Assembly (NCBI GenBank): GCA_025917655.1 | Contig: CP084611.1 | Span: 4,464,001-4,528,000, forward strand | Length of the DNA stretch: 64,000 nt | Reading direction: 5' to 3' | DNA from: Chlorella sorokiniana | Taxonomy: Eukaryota; Chlorophyta; Trebouxiophyceae; Chlorellales; Chlorellaceae | Shown here: positions 33,707 through 45,407 of the stretch, piece after piece | Layout: the number at the start of each line of letters is the position of its first letter | Numbering within the stretch: the stretch's first letter is position 1 | Program-made: the position numbers and the translations under genes | The notes under the pieces: generated by a model | What the model was told of the DNA's origin: nothing | The model's input: the letters and a program-made list of their open reading frames with translations, nothing else | Databases searched by the model: none

Positions 33707-35096
33707 TCACTCCACCGTGAACTTGACCAGCATGCCCTGAGCGCAGTGGGACCCCACCTGGCAGGCAAACCTGCAAGGCAGGGGGAGCGCACGCAGGGGC
33801 TGAGGCGCGAAAGGAGCCGCCGCTGGGCAGGCGAGCTTGCCGCACAAGCCTGAGAGCCTGCTGCCCCTTGTCTCACTCCCGAAGCGCACCAGTAGTCGCC
33901 GGGCTCCTCAAACGTGAAGCTGGCCTCGCCCTCGCCGCTGACGGCGCCCACCTCCACCGACGTCGGTGGGCTGGTCACATACTCCTGCACACGCGACGGG
34001 AGTGGGCAGGGCCCAGGGGCTCAGCCAACGGAATGCGCAGCGCGGCGGTGGCCATCAGCTGAGTGTCCCATGATGCGCGCGAGCAGGCCACAGACGGGAG
34101 GCTGGCAGCGGCGTGGTGCCCTCACCGCGGGGCAGGTGCCGTCCGGGATGCGGAAGACGCCATGAGGGGCGCCGCCGCCCCAGGAGAAAACCACGGTGTC
34201 GCCCACCTGCGCGGGAAATGCGCGGCGGAGACAGCAGCGTCGATCGTTTTCAAACAAGTGAACGTGGCGACTTCAGGCGGCGAAAGCTCATGCGCCGGTG
34301 CGCCCGCAGCTCTTCCGCTTTCTTGCTGCCAAGGGATGCAAGCGGACTCACAGTGGCAGTCATATCCTCATAGGTAAGGAAGTCCCAGGTCAGGGGGATC
34401 TCCGTGCCTGCAGTGGCGAGAGGAAGGAGGGGTCGGCGCCACGCAGGGGGCACTGAACCGCGGCGGCACTGAAGCGCGACGGGGAGCATGACCGGGAGCA
34501 GCATCGACCGTGCAAACAGATGCCAATTATCAAGCGCCTAGAGTGCAGCCCTTGATGTCGAGCAGAACAGGCATCACAAAAGCTCACCGCCAGTTGACAT
34601 AGAGGGCCCCTCAGCCGGGGCCGGCGCCGGTGCCTGCATGGTGGCGTTACGTGGGGGTGGGGTACCCCAGCGAGGTAGAATGCAGAGTTGAGGCGGGTGC
34701 TGCTTGCACCAAGGCGCATGCACCAGCATCCATCTATCTTGCCGCACCCACCTGGGCCAGGCGCCTGCCCTGAGAGCCCATGGACCGGCCTGTGGTCCGG
34801 ACAGCGCAAGCAGCGGCGGGGCGGGGGCATGTCAGCGGCAGCGGCACCCTCGAGTCGCCCCGATGAATGCCCCCTTGCCGGGGGCCGGAGCTTTTGGCGA
34901 TTGTCACAGCTTAAGGATGTGAATGTGCAGAGCGCGCAGCAAATTGAGCCACCAAGGCTCGCGGCCTGAGACCACCAGCGGGGTACCACCACACGCGAGC
35001 AGCAGCAACAACAATGCAGCTCTTTTTCAGCTCACCCAGTGCGGGTGACAGACATAAGGCTGACAGGGCGGCACATAGGAACGCAAAACGCGACAT
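33707..35096 (-). CDS. secreted cupredoxin (plastocyanin/phytocyanin-like blue copper protein)
   Basis: Small secreted type-1 copper electron carrier, about 120 residues. Five exons: 35036-35096, 34352-34407, 34126-34206, 33890-33984 and 33707-33770; all phases join without frameshift. ATG at 35096 starts a signal peptide (MSRFAFLCAALSALCLSPALG). The mature part has TWDFLTYEDMTATVGDTVVF, the first ligand in GGGAPHGVF (His), and the C-terminal site YWFACQVGSHCAQGMLVKFTVE-stop, which supplies Cys, His and Met. That is a complete type-1 site in plastocyanin order. The signal peptide lacks the bipartite look of a thylakoid-lumen leader, so export to the wall or vacuole is inferred. Intron 1 is about 630 bases, unusually long for this window. 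Partner unknown; the neighbouring gene is also a secreted copper enzyme. Confidence 0.85.
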
Positions 35097-36332
35097 GGCG
35101 CTCGAGAGAGGTCGGCCCACGTGCGAGGTACCCGGCTTCTTCAAGTTGTTTCGCGTGCAAGAACGATCGGCTGCAAGTGACGACGATGAGGGGTCGTGGG
35201 AACAAAGTGGACAGTCCGCCCACCTGCTGTGAAGCATAGCGTGCGCCGCCGGCTGCCCCAGCAGGGCGCACGCCCACCACCAGCTGCGAGGCTGTGTGCG
35301 GCGGCCTCACCAAGCAGCATGCGTTGGGCATCCATCACTGGATTTCAGGAAGACTTACACCCACCACCAGGCTGTGCTGCGGCCGCCTCACCTTTGGGCG
35401 CCACACCATCGGTGGACGGCCTGCCCACCCTGCGTTTGGGTGGTTACGGTGGTGGTATGTTTACCGTTCCCTGGCCTGGCCACCGCTCCAGAGCGCGTGG
35501 AGGCCTTCCTGCGCTACCTGCACGCCTCATGCACAACAGTTCAATGATTGACCATAGGCAGACTTTAACCGTAACACATTGACCCGCACGCCGATGGCTG
35601 TCCCGGCCGTGCGCTCGCCGGCCCCGTGCGGGATGCCGCTGGGGCGCGGCTGCCCGGCCCCCGCATCTGCCTGCCCCTGCTGGACGCGCCGCGGGCAGCC
35701 GGGTGCCCTGGGCGCCGCGAGCTCCCAGCTCCCGACCCGGACTGGGCGGCGCAACAGCCCGCGGAGCACCTGCGCCCGCACTGGACCACTCGCTGTCCTT
35801 GCCGCACCCCCGGCCAGCCTTCACACTGATATTGAGCGTCTCGCGCCTAGGCAGCGGCTAGTGCTGTGTGGTGTGTCACCCGCCCGCACCGGGCGCCTGC
35901 TCGTCCCCGCCCGCCAGGCCCGGTGTCCGTCCGCGGCTACTACCCGTCGGGGATCGACTCTCCTTCCCTAACACGCCGGGCTGGCGTGCGCCCATGGTTG
36001 CGGGGTCATCTGCCGCTGGGCTGGCTGGATGCCGGCGTCGCGACGCCCATCGCGCCGCGGACTGGATGGTGCACTATGATGAGTGGCGTGACTGCGCCCG
36101 CTAGAGGTGTGCTTGGAGGAGGAGGCCCGCCGCCCGAGCGCAAGCTACTACCCCCGGGAGGGCCGTGGCGTCTGCGGGCGTTACGACTGCCACTCTGAGG
36201 TGGCGTCTGCATTGCCAATGATGAGGGTGCATTGCATGTAATTGGTGCCGAGCTCACCAATGCTTCCGCCTCGGCGGTCGGCGACATCAATCAATCAGGC
36301 TTGATGGACAAAGGCAACAAAAAACAAACAAA
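35097..36332. other. gene-poor stretch between cupredoxin and tRNA-Gly
   Basis: Includes the cupredoxin promoter and more than 1 kb of GC-rich sequence with open frames on both strands but no family I can recognise and no consistent set of splice sites. One phrase (PERVEAFLRYLHA, about 35490-35527, plus strand) looks protein-like but does not extend. It may be an old mobile-element relic; that is a guess. Confidence 0.3.
36319..36324 (-). terminator. Pol III terminator (T6) of tRNA-Gly
   Basis: Six T residues on the tRNA strand, starting nine bases past the tRNA 3' end. Confidence 0.7.
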
Positions 36333-36434
36333 TGCACTAGCGGAGAATCGAACTCCGGTCTGGTCCGCATTACGCCGATCGAAGAATTTCGACTTTTTTG
36401 GCAAGGACCTATGCTACCACTATACCACTAGTGC
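36333..36434 (-). tRNA. trnG-GCC: tRNA-Gly(GCC) with a 31-nt intron
   Basis: Acceptor stem GCACTAG/CTAGTGC plus discriminator A, D arm GTATAGTGGTAGCATA, anticodon stem GGTCC/GGACC, T arm CGGAG-TTCGATT-CTCCG. The anticodon loop is TTGCCA...C with GCC as anticodon. An insert of about 31 nt begins one base 3' of the anticodon, the canonical nuclear tRNA intron position, and it contains GGC that can pair with the anticodon. The spliced length is 71 nt, normal for tRNA-Gly. All arms pair without mismatch. Confidence 0.93.
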
Positions 36435-37465
36435 TGGGGATTGATGTATATGTCTTGCTGAATTTCTGTATATCCATGTATTCGAAGGTCGGTTTTTGAG
36501 CCTTTAAAAAAATTCAGCCGCGCTGGCGGGCGGCCCCGCCCCCGTCTCCCTCTCGTTCCTGCCCAGTTGGGCCCCTCTGCTCTTTTCCTGTCTGACCCGC
36601 TCCGTGTGGCTTCAGTGCTCTCTGCCTTCCCTGTGTCGTTTCCGCCCGCCCGTCCGGCCGCGTCCCGGCTACAGTGCCGGCGCGGGCTGCGTCGCATGGC
36701 CTGCCGTTGCGCCTGCTGTTACACCCGTGCACATCGCAATAGCGATGACAGGCCTGGGCTGGGACACTGGCACTGCTGCCGCCCGTTTTGCGGGACCCTG
36801 CCTCCCCCTTTCCATCCCAATCTTGACCCGTGTTGGTGGCCCTGCATGCATGCCCTGCGCAGTGGCGTGCGATGGTGCCCACAGGCGTAACCGGCGCCCT
36901 GCCCCCCGCCTTCCTGTGTCTGCTGCCTCGCTGGCGGCGCTTTGGGTGTGCTCTCAGGCGCCCTCCGCTTCCCCACCGCCCTCCGCGCCCGATCCCCGGC
37001 TGACGCCGGTGCTTACTTCCCTGCCCGCCCGCCCGCCTGCGCTGCTAAGATGTTGTACCATCTGGTGGGATGCACTGCTGTGCGTCCCCAGCGCGCTACC
37101 GCGCATGGGCTGCTGTAGAGGGTCAGGAGGAGGAGCTTGGCGGTAGTGGTACAGTGGCAGCGCAGCTCTCCTGGTGACGGACGTACATGGATATCTCCAG
37201 CACACCATGCGATCACGAATGCAGCTGCCCCAAGCCCTGCTCCTGCTGACACCACCTGACGGCAGCTACTGTTAGATTGGCACACGCGTAGTACCCCACT
37301 TCACGGCAGCTGGCTATGGAGCGATGATCGTGGCTGGTTCGCTTGAAAGAAGCAGGCCATCAAAAAAGGCATGAGGTGAAGGAAAACAGTAAGGCCATGT
37401 GCTCTAAAAAATATGAGAAGCCAGCTCATTATCATAGTGTCGGTGCAGTGGGCCTGCCGGGCAAC
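36435..37465. other. gene-poor stretch between tRNA-Gly and receptor kinase
   Basis: Starts with an AT-rich patch (36440-36520, including T-tracts) and continues as pyrimidine-rich GC sequence. Open frames exist but none shows a known domain or a plausible intron pattern. It contains the 3' UTR of the kinase. Confidence 0.35.
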
Positions 37466-39971
37466 TCAGGGAGGGGTCAGCGAGGGCACGGCGTCCTGCG
37501 CGGAGCCGGGTGCAACAGCGCCTGCCCCACGCGTGTCGCCAGGCGAGCTTGCGCCGCTGTCCTGCCGGCCAGCGCCGTGCGCAGCCAGGCTCTGCTGCCG
37601 CTGCCGCAGCATGGCCGCATACGAGTTGTACGCCTGGCCGCCGGCATGCATTTGCAGCGAGCGGGGGCGCCGCCCGGCAGGCTGGCCGGGGGCGCTGGAG
37701 GCGGCGGCAGCGGCGGCCGCCTCCTCCTTGCGCAGCACCTCGTCCGCCAGGAGCTCGCTGGGGCAGGGGGCAAACAGAAAAACACAGCAGGTTGCAGGCC
37801 GGAAGCTTGCTTCAATCATGCCCCTACCTGTGGCTGTTTGAACAATGCCCAATGCTCGTGCACAGGAAGGGCCCCTCCGCCCGGCCTTGCTCCCTAACCA
37901 CATCACCCCCACCCGCCCACCTGAGCCGCGACACGATGGCATCAAAGCGGGGACGCGTCGCGGGGTCGTGCGCACGGCATGCCTGCAACAGTGCCGCGTA
38001 ACGTGCATACCCCGGGAAGGGCCCCGCCGGCAGGCGAGCGCGCGGCGGCAACTCCAGCCGGTCGACGTCAGAGGCCTGCACCAGAGTGATGATCTGCAGA
38101 GGCGGGGGCGGCACAGCGCGCGTGTGGATTGCCTGTGTGTATGGCGGGCGGAAGAGGGTTGCGAGGACGACGGCCTGCGCGCAAGAATCGTGGCGGCACA
38201 GCGGCAGGCTGACAGTGCAGGATTGCTGGGCGGCACGGGGCTGCACGGCAAAGAGAGCAGCAGGCGCTGCAGCCCTTTGAAGATGCCCGCTTATGGCTCC
38301 CGCCCGTTGTACCGCTCTGCACCAGCGGCGGCACTCACCTGGAACATGTTCATGTCCTGGAAGGGCAGCTCCCAGGTCAGCAGCTCCCACAGCACGGCGC
38401 CAAAGGCGTACACGTCTGAGGGGGGGGGGGAGGAAGGGAGGCAGGCGGGCACGGCCCGCGGGCTTTGTGGCGCCGCAGCACAGCCCATTCTGGACCGCCA
38501 GACGCCCCCTCTGGCCGCTGTGTGCAGCCTCACGCCACTGTTGTGCTGCCTAGTGCGCGTCCGCCCCGCACGCCTCACCGGCTGGCAGCTGGCCCGGCGC
38601 GCCCGCCACCACCTCGGGGGCCAGCCAACGCGGATTGGTCATCACCACCTGCGCACGGTGAAGTGTAGGGGTTGCATGATGGTGGTGCTTGGGATGTGTG
38701 TTTATGTGTGCGTGTGTGGGGGGGTGGGCCGGGGGGGAGAGCGGGAGCATGGTCAAGACGGTGAAAGTGCTGGCCGCGCATGCGGCCTCACCGTGCTGGC
38801 CGTGGTGTTGACGTCGATGGAGCGCGACAGGTTGAAGTCGGCCACCTGCCAGGGAGGGGGCCAGCAGCCGCACACAGCCGCCCGCATTCAGTTGGAAGAG
38901 GGCGGCAGAGCCGCCACCGCAGAGAGCGCTGGCAGCAGGCCGCCACGCCTGCGCGCCCCTGTGCTGGCTGGCCAGGCACACACGTGGTGGGCCTGAGGCT
39001 GGTTGCAGGCAGCCGGCACAGGCCGGGGCAGAAGGTTGCCATTATTTGCCGCACACCTTGACCTGCCAGTCGGCGTTGACCAGCAGGTTGGCGCTCTTGA
39101 GGTCGCGGTGCGCGATGGGCGGCTGCCGCGTGTCTGCAGGGGGCAAGGTGGAGGGAGGTCTCAGCTGCAAAAGCGGATCTGCGGCGAGGCAGCAAACATT
39201 GTGCAGCCTCGGTTGGGGGGGCGCAGGATGTTCCACAGCGGAGGTGCCTGGTGACGCCGTGCATGTGCGGCATCGTTGATTGCGCCGTGACGGCAGGCGG
39301 CTGCCACATGCAGCCGCCCTTTCCATCTGCCGCCGCCAGGAACTCACGAAAGCAGGCATTCCATGCAACCTTTAGCCCCTCCCCCCGCCCCTCCAAGAAC
39401 AAAGAAACTCACGAAGGTACAGCATGCCCCTGGCCGCATCCAGCGCAATGCCCAGCAGCCGCTCCCAGGTCAGCTGGCGCGCCAGCTGCGGCACAAGGCA
39501 TTCCGGGTTTGGGCGCCGACGGGGGCAGGCGGGGCATCCGGCAGAGGCCTGCAGCTGCTGGGCCGAGCCGCACGCCCTCTGTGCCGCGTCTGCCCCTGCT
39601 GCCGCTGCGTTGCGGCAGCGTGCCCCGTCCCTGCTGGCCGTCTGTCGGCCCCACCCCCACAGCCCCACAAAGCGTGTGCCCTCCCCACGCACCACCACCA
39701 GCACCAACCACGCCCCCTGCACCCCTCTTGTCCTGCTACCTGCCCCGACGGCTCCTCCCTGCCCTCCTTCAGCAGCAGGTCGAGCGACTTGCGGGCGCAG
39801 TACTCCATCACCAGGCAGGGAGGGTCCAGGCAGGCCCCAAAGTACAGGCACACTGCGGCGTGGCGCGAGGGGGGCCTGTTGGTACAGGCGGGGTGGTGGA
39901 GTCCGGGCGGAGGCAGCATATACCCATCCATCCATCTACCGTCTTCACGAGCCGCCCTAAATCCCCCACCT

Positions 39972-40013
<42 letters not shown>

Positions 40014-43000
40014 CGAAACCACCGCCCACCACCACCACCCACGCAAGAGCCCACCGTGCGGGTGCCTCAGCTGGCTCATCAGCCGCGCCTCGTCCCGCAG
40101 GTTGCTCAGCAGCACGAGGTGCTGCTGCGAGCTCGTCAGGTCGGCCACCTTCACCCGAGCCAGGATCTTGGCAGCCACGGGCGTACCGCAGTACCGCGCC
40201 AGCCACACCTGGAGGCACGGGGACGGGGAGTGTCGGTGTTGGGGTGGGGTGAAGTGGGGTTCCAAGGGAAGGGCGAGCAGGAGAGCTGCGCACAGAGCAG
40301 GTGGCACGCAAAGCGGCGAAGCGTTAGCATGACTCAAGCGGCAAGTGTGGAAAACGCAGCGGCCGCACGCAGCCACCGCACCTCCCCAAACGACCCCTCC
40401 CCCACAATCTCCACCAGCTGGATGTCGGCGGGGACAACTGCGGGCAGGCAAGGCGCGTTGTGCGTTGAGCTCAGCGTGGAAAGCTGTTGGGTTTGAGTAG
40501 GAGCAGGGGAGCTCGGGTGCCAGGCTGGCAGCGTGGCGAAGAGCTGCCGCCATGCGGCCCCCTCTCCCCGCCCACGGGGCTGCCACCGCCCCCTGTTAGT
40601 TGATGCACCCCACAGCGGCCAGCCTCACTCGTGGCGAAGCCAGAGGGGAGCTTGGAGGGGTCGGTGGCGGCGGAGAGCGGGTCCACGGGCCGCTCCCCGC
40701 TGGACACCCGCCCAAACTGGGAGCGCTCCTCGCGCTCGGCGGCCTCAGCCTCCTCCTCCTCGGGCGCCGTCGCCGCACAGCCTGCGCGCAGCATCGTGTG
40801 GAGGGTTGGGGAGCGTTGGGTGCAAGGTGCAAGCGGAGCCTGGAGAGCAGCGTAGGGCGGGGGCGGGGATTGCGCGCTGCCAGATGGCAGCCGCACTCAC
40901 CGCTCGCAGGAAGGCGGCGAGAAGCCGCCACTCAGGCACGACCCCAGGCGGCTGGCAGCGCAGCCTCTGAGCCTGCAAGCCACCGCCGCTGCTCGCGGAC
41001 GCGGCTGCCGCCGCCGGCGTGTCAGCCGCTGCTGGCGTGCCAGCCGCTGTGCCCGCTGCGCTTGCCGCCGCCGTTGCCGGGCTGTTGGCCGCTGTGCCTG
41101 CCGCCGTGCCGCTTGACACGGGGGTGGCTTGTGAGGCGGAGGAGGCGCTGTTGGCGGCGCCGCTGGCGGCGGTGCCCTTCCCCGGCCCTCGCCCTTGCTC
41201 AGGCCGCTCCCAGCCCCCCTGCTCCACATCCCACAGCAGCTCCTGCTTCTCCGCCTGCCGCTGCCGCCGCCGCTCCGCGGCGCCCAGCCGCCGCAGGTAC
41301 CGCCGCCGGAAGCCGAAGTACGCGGTGGCCAGCCACAGCGCCGCCACCGCCGCCACGGCGCCCATCACCACGCCCGCGACGGCGCCGCCGCTCAGCCCGC
41401 CGCCGTCGCTGTCCGTGGGGGTCGGGCAGGGGGCGGCTGGGCCAGGCCCGCCTGGATTTCACACACCTCTCCATCCCAGCCGTCAGGGCCGCTCACCACC
41501 ACATAGCTGCAAGGCGATGCAGTTTGGGTGGGCAAGCAGCCGGCCTGTGTGGGCTGGCAGTTGGATGCAAGCAGGCACAAGCTGGGCGCGCCCGGTGCCA
41601 GCCACGGCCCGGCTGCCCCGACCCGACAGAAGCGCGGCCACTCATGTCGGCGGGGCCCCACGCACGCGGCGACGCCGCACCCACCGTCCCGTCACGTTGC
41701 AAGCGGATACGGCCCACGCGCCCGGCTCTGCCGCCACGGCAGCGCCGCCGTTGCAGGCTGTCTCCTGGGCCAGCGGCTCCTCCAGGCTGGGCTGCAGGTA
41801 AAAGCTGAAGTCGAGGCCGGGGGCGCATCCGGCCCCAGCAGCAGCGCCAGCGAGGCCACGGGTGCAGTGTAGCCCAGGTCCACCGCAGCCCACTCTGTGG
41901 CAGCAGGGCGGCGAGGGCGCAGGCGCAGGGGGCAGGCTGATCGGCGGGGGCGTGGAGGGAGGGAGGCGGCAGGCCTGAACCACTCGCAACACCCCTTTTG
42001 CTACCCACCCTCCAACCAAAGAAACTGGATGGGCAGCTCACACCCCAAACCCGCCACCCACCCTTCCACTCCCCTTCCAGGCCCCCCTTCTTCGTCCCCT
42101 CCTGGCCCCCCACCACACAGCACACACAGCACTCCCCCACACCAAGCAGCCCACCCGTGCTGGCGTTGGTGTAGTTGGCGCGCTGCACGGAGACGCAGGT
42201 GGAGGCGTTGTTGTCCAGCAGGGGCGCAGGAAGGCCTCCACCTCGGCGGGCTCCCCCACCCGCATGCCGGTGGAGTTGCGCAGCGCCGCCGACAGCACCA
42301 CGGGCTTGAAGGCGGCGGCGTTGGTCTCAAACGTGTAGGCTTGGAGGTCGACCAGGTCCATGGACCCCTGCTGGCCGGGAACCAAGCGGTTCTTATATCC
42401 AGGCATAAGGGCATGAAGAAGAACAAGACGCGAAAAGACTGGCAATCAGGACATGGGATGGTGCCGGGCTGCGGCAAACAACGAAACATGGAGGGAAAGG
42501 CGGCGCAGGGAGTCACCTCCTCTGGCATGCCGGTGTAGACTATCAAGTAGCGGCCCAGGGTGCCGCTGGCAGGCACAGCCAGCTGCTGCCGCGGCCCCAG
42601 GTCCAGCCCAGCCTGCGGGGGACACGAGAGAGTGCGGACGCGCGTCTGGCATGGAGCTGCAGGCGGTAGCAAAGGGTAGAAGGAGATCAGGGTCTGCCCA
42701 GCTGTCTTTCCGTCAGCGTCGGCCAGACTCTCTCAACGTCTCGATGAGTCAGCTGCGCAGGCAGCAAGCCAGCGCCAGGTGGGCAGCCTGCGCACCGCCA
42801 CCCGCGTGTTGCTGAAGACGCTGGCCGAGTTTGAGCCGACATAGACGGATGCGTTGCGCATGCCGCCGTCGCCCACCGTCAGAATGACCGAAGTGACCTG
42901 AGCCGACGCGGGCAGGGGAGTCGGCAGAGATTGTTTAGGCAGTTCAGGGGTGGGGAATTGCAAGGACGAACCTCTTCATGTTGTTGTTTACGTGTGTACA

Positions 43001-45407
43001 GTTTAGGTGGGGGCACGGTCTGCGTGAACGCGCTGCTCATGCAAAACAGCAGCAGGTGCAGCTGCAGCCCCCACACCCCAGCAGCTTGTGCAGCGCAAGC
43101 GGCAAGCTGCCGAGACAGCCGGCGCACCTGGAAGGTGCCCTGCAGGTCCACAAACCAGTACACAGGGGCCACCAAGGCGCTGCTGTTGCCGCTGGCATCT
43201 GGGGCGGGGCCCAGCGAACCTGTGTAGGAGCTGCTCCATTCAAACCTGCTCAGAGGAATGGGTGTCCCCAAACGGCACACCTCAGGTGCTGACAGCGGCA
43301 GGCGCAGAGGTCAGCGTGTGGTGACAGAGCTCGGCGCGCCCCCAGCCGCCTCACTGGTTCGGGAGGGAGCCCACCACCCGGCCAGCTGCCTGTGACCCCG
43401 CCAGGCCCTCCTCGCCGGGCAGCTGGTTGCCGCCGGCAAACTGCATCCATTGCAGGGGAGGCAGACACAGGGGCGGGCTCATCAACGCCACGGCCTCTTG
43501 CGCGCCCGAGCCTCACAATCATGTACGTGCACACACTTCGGTTGGTGCTGCGGCATGTGAAACACCTGCACCACCTCCACGGCTGTACCATGGGGGCGGG
43601 TGAGCTGGCGGTCACGCAGCACCTCTTACCCCCCCCACACACACACACACCCACACACCCACCCACACACCCACACACGCACACACCTGCCCAAATGCGA
43701 CGTCGCTGCCGTAGTAGCCCGCCTGGAAGGTGCGCCCCGGCGGGTAGCAGGGCAGCTGCGTAAGGTTGGAGCCGGGGCCGGCGGCCGCAGCGTTCGGGTT
43801 GTTGCGTAACAGGTCGGACATGCTAAACGAGTAGTTCCTGCAAGCGGCACACGAGGCACCAGATAGAGTGGTGGAACCGCCGTGGAAAGGCTGCCGCTGC
43901 CTTGCTCCAGGCAGCAAGCCTCCCCAGGAGGGGCACGCACCAGGCAAGATCAAAGACATTGGTGGTGATGCTGGGGGGCCACGGGCGCCACGCCTGAGCA
44001 CCGCATCGGGTAGCCCATCGGATGTGCAGGCCAGCAGGCAGGTGCCTAACGTGTTGGTCAGGCTGACCAGGCTGCCCGGAGTGAACAGGCCGGACTGTGT
44101 GAGCTGCAGGCAGGCCAAAGGAGAGCACGTGGGGAGATGGGGGAGGGGTGGGGGGGCGGTGGGCCGGGGGCGGGGAGGGCTGCAGCGGCAGCACGAGACG
44201 CTGAGCACGCTCCATTGCCCCTGCATGGGCGGAGTGCAGTCACCAAGCAGTCCCAGCCGGCAGCCAGGAGCGTCGGCGGCGCGCCGCCCTCACCAGCAGG
44301 GTTGTGGTGCGGTTGCCGCTGTGGATCGCGTCGGCGTACGACGGCTGCCAGCTGGCGGTGTCGCCGCCGTAGAGGGCGGGATCCAGCGGCACCACGGGGC
44401 CGCACATCCCGGGTTGCCCGGCCGCACCTCAAAGGCGGCACCCGGCGGGAAGCCGGCGCTGGTCCAGTCTGGGATGTGCATGGGACCTGTGATTGTGAGA
44501 CGTGTTGATGTTTTTAAGGGAGCGAATTCTGTTCTCTCACAAGCGGGTGGGCAGCACGCAGGGCTGGCTGCAAACAGCGGAGGCACCAAAACCCCCTGCA
44601 TGCACTACCCCACCCGGTTGAGCCACATAGCCCGCAACCGCGTCCACCACTCTCCCCCTCACCAACACCCCCACCTACCTCGCATGAGGTTGCCGTTGAG
44701 GCGCAGGTCCGCCAGCGCAGGGAGCTGGCTGCCCCAGGCGTTGGGCAGCAGCCCGGACAGCCGGTTGGTGGAGAGATCCAGCGAGCGCAGGCTGGTGCTG
44801 GCCCACCTCGGCGGCAGCCCAGCTTCGAAGTCGTTGCCGCCGAGGCTGATGGCGGTGCTGGCAAGCCCCATAAGCTGGAAGGGCAGCGTGCCAGCCAGCA
44901 GGTTGCCGCTGAGGTCGGCGCTGGCCAGGGCAGGGAAGCCGGCAGGCTCCAGCCAGGCGGCTGGCAGTGTGCCGGCAAAGGCATTGCCAGACAAGTTGAG
45001 CAGCTGCAGATGCCGCAGGGCCGCCAGACCCGGTGGAAGCACCCCGACAGGTTCAGCCCAGGCAGGGACAGCTCCGTGACGCGGCCTTCCGCATCGCACG
45101 TGACGCCCTGCCACGCGGGAGCGCCGCCGCCGCCACACGGCGGCGTGCCGTCGCGCCATTCGGCGCCGGGCTGGCCAACGGTGGCCTCTGTGATTCCCGC
45201 GGCTGACAGGGACAACAGCGCTGAATCTGCTGGAACAGAACAAGCAGGGTGCTTCAGTCTGAATGCAGGAACGCGGGGAGGGTCCAGGGCACTGGCGGCC
45301 ACCGCCCCACCTTGGTCTTCCGTCGGCTGGCCCGCGGCTGCCCACCAAAACGCCTGCAACACGCAAAGTACCACGAAGCAGCTCCAGGGAACACGCCAGG
45401 CGCGCAT
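37466..45407 (-). CDS. LRR / discoidin-domain receptor-like kinase
   Basis: Single-pass receptor kinase of roughly 1,200 residues. ATG at 45407 starts a signal peptide (MRAWRVPWSCFVVLCVLQAFWW). A CxWxGVTCD-type cap (AWQGVTCDAEGRVTEL) and about six leucine-rich repeats (LQLLNLSGNAFAGTLP, SLDLSTNRLSGLLP) fill 44690-45240. Then come an uncharacterised segment (43690-44470) and two F5/8C-like domains: WFVDLQGTFQVTSVIL...GRYLIVYTG (42510-43260) and LLDNNASTCVSVQ...EWAAVDLGY...YVVVSGP (41480-42360). A membrane span VAGVVMGAVAAVAALWLATAYFG and stop-transfer RRRYLRR lie at 41290-41400. Kinase: GEGSFGEVW, VAAKIL (Lys), DEARLM (Glu), HRDLKSANLL, DFN at 38831-38839 in place of DFG, and APE. The C-tail is Ala/Ser-rich. 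Exon phases are continuous; about seven single-base slips. An ATP-binding, TKL-like kinase is likely; ligand unknown. Confidence 0.85.
39973..40011. repeat. (CA)19 microsatellite
   Basis: Uninterrupted CA tract in a kinase-domain intron of the receptor gene. Confidence 0.97.
43633..43685. repeat. CA/CCCA-rich microsatellite
   Basis: Degenerate CACACACC repeat in an ectodomain intron of the receptor gene, directly next to a coding segment. Confidence 0.85.

Noticed and set aside
34600-35035. Separate gene inside the long first intron of the cupredoxin
   Set aside because: Open frames there are antisense or frame shadows without similarity, and the signal-peptide exon splices in phase to the copper domain.
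35490-35527. Possible integrase-like fragment PERVEAFLRYLHA
   Set aside because: Too short and not extended in any frame; no catalytic residues of tyrosine recombinases were found.
37135-37200. tRNA-like string GGTAGTGGTACAGTGGCAGC
   Set aside because: Resembles a D arm, but no acceptor stem, anticodon stem or T arm can be drawn around it.
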